This document shows positions 1-4,503 of a DNA stretch of 7,665 bases, one piece after another. How positions within the stretch are numbered: position 1 is the stretch's first letter; the number at the start of each line of letters is the position of its first letter. The translations under genes were made by a program, and so were the position numbers. The notes beneath the pieces are model-generated. The model made no database searches and was not told the origin of the DNA. It saw nothing but the letters and a program-made list of their open reading frames with translations. Origin of the DNA: Bdellovibrionales bacterium (GTDB lineage Bacteria; Bdellovibrionota; Bdellovibrionia; Bdellovibrionales; UBA1609); the NCBI GenBank assembly GCA_027451425.1, contig DAIDJH010000081.1:1-7665 (forward strand). The letters run 5' to 3'.

Positions 1-426
1 CCAAAAATTCAACAGTGGATGACCACTTGTCAGACAACGGCGGACGCCGGCGGGTGCTTCGCGCTATTTGAGGGCGTTCGGCGGGTATTGCGTGCAAAAA
101 ATTCGGTTTCACCACGCTGTTTTGAAAGACTTGGTGAGCTGCGGTCGTTCTCTTCAACAATTTGGCAAACGCTGGATCTCATGGCCAAACTGGCCTGGGG
201 TGCACAAGCTCCCACATCAAGTGCGATGAAAGCCGGCTTTCTCGATGCCGCAGATTTAAGCTTGTACTGTACGCTCAAACAAACTGCGACGGATGTTTAT
301 GGCAACAACCGATGGACAGCGTTTTTGGAACCCTATTTTGCAAGCCTGCCCGGAGCCTCAAAACTTTCGCGTGATGAGGCATGGGATCGCATGCTTTTTT
401 CGGAAACCTGCCAACAGTACTACTGA
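1..426 (+). CDS. C-terminal part of an unrecognised cysteine-containing protein (5' end outside window)
   Basis: The frame is open from base 1 (first codons read P-K-I-Q-Q-W) to a TGA at 424-426, giving 141 visible residues. An ATG at 19 is in frame, but no Shine-Dalgarno sequence precedes it, so the true start probably lies upstream of the window. I do not recognise the family. Visible traits are several cysteines (in TTCQ, GGCF, PRCFERL, LYCTL and the terminal ETCQQYY), a short helical FEGVRRVLR segment, and no transmembrane stretch. The spaced cysteines would fit an exported disulphide-bonded protein whose signal peptide lies off-window, but that is inference. It converges on the S18 gene with only 8 bp between the two stop codons. 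Confidence that it is coding rests on the intact frame and on protein-like composition without low-complexity shadow features. Confidence 0.6.
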   Translation, partial: PKIQQWMTTCQTTADAGGCFALFEGVRRVLRAKNSVSPRCFERLGELRSFSSTIWQTLDLMAKLAWGAQAPTSSAMKAGFLDAADLSLYCTLKQTATDVYGNNRWTAFLEPYFASLPGASKLSRDEAWDRMLFSETCQQYY

Positions 427-430
427 TTTA

Positions 431-463
431 AGCGTTAAACGCTGAACGGTTTTGCCGAAACCG
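431..463. terminator. Two small inverted repeats at the convergent 3' ends (possible bidirectional terminator)
   Basis: Positions 431-443 read AGCGTT-A-AACGCT, a perfect 6+1+6 inverted repeat that would fold as a 5-bp stem with a TAA loop; it covers the S18 stop codon at 435-437. Positions 447-463 read CGGTTT-TGCCG-AAACCG, a perfect 6-bp stem with a 5-nt loop inside the last S18 codons. Neither is followed by a clear T run on either strand, so intrinsic termination is only a possibility suggested by their position between two convergent genes. Confidence 0.25.
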
Positions 464-704
464 CTTCTACGCGACCGTGAACGTCGTAGGCTAACCCTCC
501 GCAGGGGAGTAGGGCCAGGCTTCGGGCGCGCTTAATGGCTAACGAGAGCCGCTTTTGTTGGGCAAGGCTCAGCTTTGAAATGCGAGCTGGCGCGATTTTG
601 CCGCCTTCCATGATAAAGCGCCCAAGAGTGAGCGGATCTTTGTAATCGAATATGAAATCACCAGGATATTCAGGACGGTATTTTGAACGTACGGACTTTT
701 TCAA
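435..704 (-). CDS. rpsR: 30S ribosomal protein S18 (cysteine-free form, stand-alone copy)
   Basis: This 89-residue small-subunit protein has the S18 hallmarks: DYKDPLTLGRF (20-30), EGGKIAPARI (33-42), QQKRLSLAIKRAR (49-61) and ALLP (64-67). S18 binds 16S rRNA next to S6 on the platform. The start is a TTG at 704-702, supported by AAGGAG (711-716, minus strand) with 6-nt spacing. In S18 proteins with metal-binding cysteines, Cys lies 11 residues before the DYKD aspartate and again three residues on. Here those places are Tyr9 and Glu12, so it is the zinc-free type. The usual neighbours rpsF and rplI are absent: the gene lies between an unrelated convergent gene and a divergent L28. A 22-residue tail follows ALLP, longer than in typical S18. 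It could be the only S18 or a second paralogue; the odd setting and tail favour a paralogue. Confidence 0.88.
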   Translation of the reverse strand: MKKSVRSKYRPEYPGDFIFDYKDPLTLGRFIMEGGKIAPARISKLSLAQQKRLSLAIKRARSLALLPCGGLAYDVHGRVEAVSAKPFSV

Positions 705-710
705 GGCCTA

Positions 711-716
711 CTCCTT
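711..716 (-). promoter_or_regulatory. Shine-Dalgarno AAGGAG that fixes the TTG start of S18
   Basis: On the minus strand AAGGAG lies 6 nt before the TTG at 704-702. There is no in-frame ATG nearby, so this site decides the start. Confidence 0.7.
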
Positions 717-719
717 AGT

Positions 720-749
720 TTTACAAGAAGAAAACGTATACGATAGAAT
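720..749 (+). promoter_or_regulatory. Candidate sigma70 promoter for the L28 operon
   Basis: TTTACA (720-725, 5/6 to TTGACA) and TAGAAT (744-749, 5/6 to TATAAT) are separated by 18 nt. Transcription would start near 756, leaving a leader of about 64 nt before L28. The 8-bp palindrome CGTATACG (735-742) sits in the spacer, a place where an operator could act. No promoter mapping is possible from sequence alone. Confidence 0.4.
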
Positions 750-775
750 TGGATAGACAACAAGGGCAAATTCGC

Positions 776-804
776 ATTATACGTCTGTTTTTGCTAACAT
801 AAAT
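776..804 (-). promoter_or_regulatory. Candidate -10 element for S18 transcription
   Basis: The minus strand reads a perfect TATAAT at 781-776, preceded by A/T-rich sequence (ATTTAT at 804-799 with a 17-nt spacer, a poor -35). Transcription would start near 769, about 65 nt before the S18 start. The -10 match is strong, the -35 weak. Confidence 0.3.
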
Positions 805-819
805 CATTGGAGCAGTACC

Positions 820-1128
820 ATGTCACGTTGCGAACTTTCGGGTAAGAGCCCACAGGTCAAAAATTTGGTCAGCCATTCCAACATCAAAACAAAATTTTTG
901 GTGCAGCCCAATATTCAAAAGAAGCAACTGTTTAGCTCGGCATTGGGCCGCTCCATTCGGCTGCAAGTGGCGACGTCTACGATACGCGACATGGAACATG
1001 TGGGCGGCTTTGACACGTATATTTTGAACCAACCGGATAAGGTCCTTTCAAAGCGCGCTTTGACGGTGAAACGTAAAATTCAAGCTCAAAGCAAAGCAAA
1101 AAAATCAGTTCGTGGGAGTGGCAAATGA
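820..1128 (+). CDS. rpmB: 50S ribosomal protein L28
   Basis: This 102-residue large-subunit protein has the L28 pattern in order: CELSGK (4-9), NLVSHSNIKTK (15-25), PNIQKK (30-35), ALGRSIRLQV (41-50), GGFDTYIL (62-69) and LSKRALTVKRKI (76-87). It resembles the longer alphaproteobacterial-style L28 rather than the 78-residue E. coli form. Only one cysteine (Cys4) is present and the second Cys-x-x-Cys pair of zinc-binding L28 is missing, so it is the zinc-independent type. The ATG at 820 is preceded by GGAG (809-812) with 7-nt spacing. The lysine-rich tail (residues 91-102) overlaps the next gene through an ATGA junction, so L28 and L24 are translationally coupled. L28 heads the six-gene operon and is divergent from S18. 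The usual partner L33 is absent. Confidence 0.92.
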   Translation: MSRCELSGKSPQVKNLVSHSNIKTKFLVQPNIQKKQLFSSALGRSIRLQVATSTIRDMEHVGGFDTYILNQPDKVLSKRALTVKRKIQAQSKAKKSVRGSGK

Positions 1129-1388
1129 AGCTAGCAGTTAAAAAAGGCGATATTGTTCAAGTGATTGCGGGTGCGCAAAAAGGTACCCGTGGCGCAGTGT
1201 TGGCTTTGGATCGGAACAAATTGCGTGTAAAAGTGCAAGGCGTCCGCGTTCAAACCAATTATGACAAGCAAGAGGGAATTTTTAAGGCTGAAGGCTTTGT
1301 CGATTACTCCAATGTGAAGTTGGTCGAGACGGTTGCGCGTGAGAAAAAGAAGGCAGCCGGCAAGACGAAATCCGCGCGAAAATCTTAA
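1125..1388 (+). CDS. rplX: 50S ribosomal protein L24, short KOW-domain form
   Basis: This 87-residue KOW-domain protein is similar to ribosomal protein L24, which binds 23S rRNA and starts large-subunit assembly. The KOW motif is at about residues 5-31 (KKGDIVQVIAGAQKGTRGAV), followed by the L24-like VKVQGVRV (36-43) and the conserved GIFKAEGFVDYSNVKLVE (51-68). Ordinary L24 is about 100-110 residues. This copy has a shortened loop before GIF, and the usual C-terminal segment (T-G-K-P-x-R-V-G-Y and beyond) is replaced by a Lys/Ala-rich tail (72-87). The ATG at 1125 overlaps the L28 stop by 4 nt and has GGGAG (1114-1118) upstream. It is not in an S10/spc-type operon here, so it may be a paralogue of the main L24, or the main gene may have moved. 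It is certainly an L24-type KOW protein; whether it is a core ribosomal protein is less certain. Confidence 0.82.
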   Translation: MKLAVKKGDIVQVIAGAQKGTRGAVLALDRNKLRVKVQGVRVQTNYDKQEGIFKAEGFVDYSNVKLVETVAREKKKAAGKTKSARKS

Positions 1389-1393
1389 ACAAC

Positions 1394-1400
1394 AGGTGAG
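1394..1400 (+). promoter_or_regulatory. Shine-Dalgarno AGGTGAG supporting a TTG start
   Basis: AGGTGAG ends 5 nt before the TTG at 1406. The frame is closed by a TGA at 1397-1399 just upstream, and no in-frame ATG lies near, so TTG is the best start for the small secreted protein. Confidence 0.6.
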
Positions 1401-1405
1401 AAATC

Positions 1406-1762
1406 TTGGGATGGGTTCTGGCAACCGTACTTATTCTTAGTTCGGCATTTGTCGGAGCGGCACAGTCAACAGCGGCTAAATTACCGACTAAGCCGCCCAG
1501 TGGTCTGCTTTCTTTGAAACCAGCGCAGTATATTTTGTGTCAAAATAAAAAAGACGTCCGAACTATCCGTGTCGAAAAGAAAAATGGCGGCGATGACGAG
1601 TGGCGAACGGTTTATACCCGAGGCGGAGTTGATCATGAGGTCGCGCATGGTAGGTATTTGGTGACCTGTAAAAAAGTCATGAACAATATCAAAACCAATC
1701 TGGAAAAGGCCCGATGGAGTTGCCGAGATATTTCATCGGTATCCATGACAGATGCCAAGTAA
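1406..1762 (+). CDS. Small putative secreted protein with three cysteines
   Basis: I do not recognise the family of this 118-residue protein. The first ~20 residues are a hydrophobic Sec-like signal (WVLATVLILSSAFVGAA) with likely cleavage after an Ala near 18-19; the n-region has no Lys or Arg, which is unusual. The mature part is small and basic with Cys45, Cys88 and Cys106, motifs QYILCQNKKDVRTIRVEKK (41-59) and YLVTCKK (84-90), and no further membrane segment. An odd number of cysteines means at most one intramolecular disulphide. The start is TTG with a good Shine-Dalgarno, 17 nt after L24. Its end overlaps the start of the next gene by 11 nt, so it is part of the L28 operon and probably coupled to the amidohydrolase. 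A periplasmic location is inferred; no function can be assigned. Confidence 0.68.
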   Translation: MGWVLATVLILSSAFVGAAQSTAAKLPTKPPSGLLSLKPAQYILCQNKKDVRTIRVEKKNGGDDEWRTVYTRGGVDHEVAHGRYLVTCKKVMNNIKTNLEKARWSCRDISSVSMTDAK

Positions 1763-2627
1763 AGCGCACGCGCATTCATTGCCTAAGAAGTCTCTTCTCA
1801 TCGGTGTTGTGCAAATGTGTTCGACCGATGATGTCGAACAAAATATCGGGGCCGCGCTCAATGCGTTGAACGCTTTGCGTGGCTGCCGATTGATTTGTTT
1901 ACCTGAAAACGCACTCTTTTTGCGAATGAACAAAGAGAACTCTTCAACGGTATTTGATTTGACCGAGCCATTCTGGGGTCGCTTTCAAGAATTCGCAACC
2001 ACCAACAAAGCGGATATTTTGGTTGGCTCCGTTCCGTTGAATGGGCGAAGCGGCGGCAAAAAAGACAAACCAACCAATTCTACAATTTGGATACAGGCGA
2101 GCGGAGATATTTGCCCCGCCTATGACAAGATTCATTTGTTCGATGTCGATGTGAAGGGCGCTCCGCCGGTGCGTGAATCTGACAGTTTTGCGTACGGCGA
2201 ATCTCCACAAATGATTGAAATTGACGGTTGGCGCATCGGACTCTCGATTTGTTATGACGTTCGCTTTTCAGAGTTGTACAGTTGGTATGCGGAGCGCGAT
2301 GTACATTTGATTTTGGTGCCAGCGGCTTTTTTGGTGCCAACCGGTGAAGCGCACTGGCACACGTTGCTTCGAGCGCGCGCCATTGAGTCGCAAGCGTTTG
2401 TTGTGGCGGCGGCGCAAAGCGGTGGTCATCAAAATTCGCGGGGTGAGCGGCGAGAAACTTTTGGGCACTCTCTGGTGGTGGACCCATGGGGTGAAGTTTT
2501 GGTCGACATCGAAAATCGCGGGGCCGCTGAAGTGGCGGTTGAACTCGATCCGGCACGATTAGCAAAAGTGCGGGAGCAAATTCCGCAAAGTTTGCATCGA
2601 AGGATAGGGCCTAGGAGGGCAAAGTGA
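1752..2627 (+). CDS. Carbon-nitrogen hydrolase, Nit1/deaminated-glutathione amidase-like
   Basis: This 291-residue nitrilase-superfamily amidohydrolase has the Glu-Lys-Cys triad: Glu52 in LPEN, Lys126 in YDKIHLFDVDV and nucleophile Cys167 in SICYDVRF. KIHLFDVDV, AHWHTLLRARAIE (200-212) and FGHSLVVDPWG (237-247) are typical of the Nit1 branch, whose members hydrolyse deaminated glutathione formed as a transaminase side product. Related E. coli YbeM has the same type of activity. The substrate here is inferred from family motifs and not proven; other omega-amidase-like roles remain possible. The protein lacks a signal peptide and should be cytoplasmic. The ATG at 1752 overlaps the preceding stop by 11 nt without a clear Shine-Dalgarno, which suggests translational coupling. 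Its stop overlaps the GTG of the next gene (GTGA). Length and motifs are complete, with no sign of damage. Confidence 0.9.
   Translation: MPSKAHAHSLPKKSLLIGVVQMCSTDDVEQNIGAALNALNALRGCRLICLPENALFLRMNKENSSTVFDLTEPFWGRFQEFATTNKADILVGSVPLNGRSGGKKDKPTNSTIWIQASGDICPAYDKIHLFDVDVKGAPPVRESDSFAYGESPQMIEIDGWRIGLSICYDVRFSELYSWYAERDVHLILVPAAFLVPTGEAHWHTLLRARAIESQAFVVAAAQSGGHQNSRGERRETFGHSLVVDPWGEVLVDIENRGAAEVAVELDPARLAKVREQIPQSLHRRIGPRRAK
2613..2618 (+). promoter_or_regulatory. Strong Shine-Dalgarno AGGAGG before a GTG start
   Basis: AGGAGG lies inside the last codons of the amidohydrolase gene, 5 nt before the GTG at 2624. It is the strongest ribosome-binding site in the operon and is the main reason to accept the following small gene. 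Confidence 0.7.
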
Positions 2628-2929
2628 TAGTTCTACTTTTTTCGTTATTGCTTCAGCCGGCTTCGCGGTGTTGGGCGATCGGCAGCACGCCATCGTCGTC
2701 AGTACAGCCGGCGGCGTCTTCATCTTCTGAGCAGGCCCCAAGGCAAAAGCCGGCAATTCGAAACACCTATGCCGGCGGTCAGGATGAAGACGATTTGCGC
2801 GTACAGAAGCAGTTGTTCGTACCGACGGCTATTTTGGATCGGCGAACGCTCAATTTGAAAGTTGTCAAAAATGCGCGAAGTGGCTCGGCCGACGTGGACG
2901 ATGGAGATGGTGGTTCTCAAAATCAATAA
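2624..2929 (+). CDS. Small putative exported protein with Ser/Pro/Ala-rich linker
   Basis: This is a 101-residue protein of no recognised family. Residues 1-19 form a hydrophobic signal-like segment (MIVLLFSLLLQP...CWA) with possible cleavage after Ala18. Cys16 is preceded by Ser-Arg, so it is not a convincing lipobox. A low-complexity Ser/Ala/Pro/Gln stretch follows (21-44), then a compact segment QLFVPTAILDRRTLNLKVV (63-81) and an acidic Gly/Asp/Ser tail (86-101). Translation is supported by the AGGAGG site, the GTGA overlap with the upstream stop, and the TAATG overlap with the downstream methyltransferase. The signal lacks positive residues at its start, as in the other small exported protein of this operon. 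It could be periplasmic or anchored by its first segment. The coding call rests on context and Shine-Dalgarno strength more than on homology. Confidence 0.62.
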   Translation: MIVLLFSLLLQPASRCWAIGSTPSSSVQPAASSSSEQAPRQKPAIRNTYAGGQDEDDLRVQKQLFVPTAILDRRTLNLKVVKNARSGSADVDDGDGGSQNQ

Positions 2930-4065
2930 TGCCTGAATTTTTAGCGGTAACATCCCGTGGGTTGATTGATGTTTTAAACGATGAGGTTTCTGCTTTAGGG
3001 TTGCAGGTCGTTAGCAAAGGCGCCGCAGGAGTGGTATTTGAATCCAATTGGGAGGGGTGTTATCGCGCCAATCTCGAACTGCGCACGGCGACTCGGGTTT
3101 TGAAACCGGTTCTCGATTTTCCAGCCTATGAACCGGACGAGCTGTACAACAATATCCAAAAGCACGATTTCACTAAATATATAACTCCGCAACAAACTCT
3201 AGCAGTGGACGCCAGCGTTCGCGAAAGCGCATTTCGTGATCAACGTTTTGTCGCGATGAAAGTCAAAGACGCGGTGGTCGATCAATTTCGCGAAAAATAC
3301 TCGGGGGAGCGGCCCGATGTCGACACTGAAAATCCAACGCTTCGTCTGATGGTGCGGGTGGTGAAAAGTCAGGTGAGCGTGTCGATCGATACAAGCGGAG
3401 ATTCGTTGAGCCAGCGCGGCTATCGCACCGAAGCTGGCGAAGCTCCACTACGCGAGCATTTGGCCGCTGGTCTTGTCGCAATGTCAGGGTGGCAAGAAAA
3501 CGTGACGATTATCGACCCCATGTGTGGCTCCGGTACGATTCTAATTGAGGCGGCGCTTAGAGCGCGGCGAATCGCCCCAGGATCTTTTCGCAAGAAATTT
3601 GCATTTCAAAATTTTACGGGCTTTCAGTCGGATGCTTGGGATCGTATCGTGACCCAAGCAATTGGTTCGGAAGTCGAAAGTCCCGGCGTGCATTTTTACG
3701 GGTTCGATGTGAGTTCGCGAATGGTTCGGATGGCGAAAAACAATGCCGAGCGCGCAGGGGTTGATAGCGAAATCACTTTTGCCACGAGCGCTGTCGATGT
3801 TCTGACTCCGCCGGAAGGTTTGAAGCCGGGGTTGTTGATTGTGAACCCGCCTTACGGTGAGAGACTTGGTATCACCGAAGAGCTGAAGGATGTTTATCGC
3901 GATCTTGCATTTTCTTTGAAGCGCAATTTCAAAGGCTGGACGTGTTGGATCTTGTCGGGCAACGAACAGTTGACGGGGGCCTTGAAGTTGAAAGCAAGCC
4001 GCCGAATGCCGCTGTTCAACGGCCCAATCGAATGCCGATTTCTCGAATACAAAATCAATGGATGA
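2929..4065 (+). CDS. rlmL: THUMP-domain 23S rRNA (guanine-N2) methyltransferase, RlmL/YpsC type
   Basis: This 378-residue SAM-dependent RNA methyltransferase has an N-terminal ferredoxin-like part (1-55), a THUMP RNA-binding domain (about 56-155) and a Rossmann methyltransferase domain (about 170-378). Motif I is IDPMCGSGTILIEAAL (195-210), the acidic SAM-contact region is FYGFD (256-260), and the catalytic motif is NPPYGERLG (306-314), typical of N2-guanine methylation. QRGYRTEAGEAPLREHLAAG (162-181) is the family's THUMP-to-catalytic link. It matches the single-enzyme YpsC-like form and lacks the second methyltransferase domain (RlmK) fused in E. coli. G2445 of 23S rRNA is the probable target by family, not shown here. 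No Shine-Dalgarno is near the ATG, which overlaps the previous stop by 1 nt (TAATG), so translation is probably coupled. Its 3' end overlaps the convergent membrane-protein gene by 11 bp. It ends the operon headed by L28, linking rRNA modification with ribosomal proteins. Confidence 0.9.
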   Translation: MPEFLAVTSRGLIDVLNDEVSALGLQVVSKGAAGVVFESNWEGCYRANLELRTATRVLKPVLDFPAYEPDELYNNIQKHDFTKYITPQQTLAVDASVRESAFRDQRFVAMKVKDAVVDQFREKYSGERPDVDTENPTLRLMVRVVKSQVSVSIDTSGDSLSQRGYRTEAGEAPLREHLAAGLVAMSGWQENVTIIDPMCGSGTILIEAALRARRIAPGSFRKKFAFQNFTGFQSDAWDRIVTQAIGSEVESPGVHFYGFDVSSRMVRMAKNNAERAGVDSEITFATSAVDVLTPPEGLKPGLLIVNPPYGERLGITEELKDVYRDLAFSLKRNFKGWTCWILSGNEQLTGALKLKASRRMPLFNGPIECRFLEYKING

Positions 4066-4438
4066 TCGCCGCCGTAACGGCAACTGCCGCAATTGCGAGA
4101 AGAAGTGCCCAAGTCCATGAGCGCCAGTGTGGCCTTCGAACGACAAGGCTGAGCGATCCACCGATTAACAGCCACACCCCCATTTTGACTTGAATCCAAA
4201 CCGGGAAGCCGGTTTTCAGCAGGTGCATCTGTGCAAGGCCCGTGAGCAAAATCAGCAAAAGCGCGAGTCCGTGAAGGGCTTTGTATATTCGCTTCGCATA
4301 GGCATTCGCGTTGTCGGCCGTTCTATTATTAGTTGTACCTTCGCGTGCTTCGGCGCTGAGCGAACTGAGCGCGCCGAACGCGTAGAAAAGCAGCAAGACA
4401 GAGAGTACATGTATGATTTTAAAAACGTGTGGATTCAT
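4055..4438 (-). CDS. Four-helix integral membrane protein with conserved-looking His/Lys, HemJ/CopD-like layout
   Basis: The protein has 127 residues from the ATG at 4438; an in-frame TTG at 4450 would add four. Predicted membrane helices are about 7-27, 54-73, 80-99 and 108-126, with a hydrophilic loop at 28-53. Helix 1 begins KIIHVLSVLLL with His10, helix 2 has KALHG with His56, and helix 3 has WIQVKMGVWLL with Lys85. This Lys-x-x-His / His / Lys layout recalls small cytochrome-like families such as HemJ (protoporphyrinogen oxidase) and CopD-related proteins, but similarity is by pattern only and I do not assign a function. Neither start has a Shine-Dalgarno; upstream sequence is pyrimidine-rich. 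The gene is divergent from the pyrophosphatase homologue (65 bp between starts) and convergent with the methyltransferase, overlapping it by 11 bp. The inner membrane is the expected location. Confidence 0.75.
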   Translation of the reverse strand: MNPHVFKIIHVLSVLLLFYAFGALSSLSAEAREGTTNNRTADNANAYAKRIYKALHGLALLLILLTGLAQMHLLKTGFPVWIQVKMGVWLLIGGSLSLVVRRPHWRSWTWALLLAIAAVAVTAAIIH

Positions 4439-4503
4439 ATGGACAAACAAAGTGTAACAACTAACAATAAAAAGTCACGAGATAACCAGTTACGAGGTAA
4501 ATA
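4439..4503. other. Divergent intergenic region with short direct repeats
   Basis: This 65-bp A/T-rich gap separates the divergent membrane protein and pyrophosphatase homologue genes. It contains TAACAAC/TAACAAT back to back (4455-4468) and an imperfect 15-nt tandem repeat (4474-4503). No convincing -35/-10 pair was found for either gene, so at least one promoter may lie inside the neighbouring coding sequence. Confidence 0.4.
4474..4503 (+). repeat. Imperfect 15-nt tandem repeat ending at the ATG of the pyrophosphatase homologue
   Basis: The copies 4474-4488 (GTCACGAGATAACCA) and 4489-4503 (GTTACGAGGTAAATA) match at 11 of 15 positions and abut the ATG at 4504. The second copy supplies the Shine-Dalgarno-like GAGGT (4494-4498), 5 nt before the ATG. 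The first carries the weaker GAGAT at the same place. Confidence 0.55.

Noticed and set aside
705..819. Zur-type operator between the zinc-free S18 and L28 genes
   Set aside because: I looked for the long A/T-rich palindromes of known Zur boxes (for example TGTTATA-type half sites) and found only the short CGTATACG palindrome, which does not match.
2080..2565. Open frame of 161 codons on the minus strand
   Set aside because: It is antisense to the amidohydrolase, with His/Pro/Arg/Cys-rich shadow composition.
2624..2680. Lipoprotein signal in the second small exported protein
   Set aside because: Cys16 is preceded by Ala-Ser-Arg. The Arg just before Cys is not allowed in a normal lipobox.
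3541..4161. Open frame of 206 codons on the minus strand
   Set aside because: It is antisense to the methyltransferase domain, Arg/His/Ser-rich in the manner of a shadow frame, and also overlaps the better-supported membrane-protein gene.
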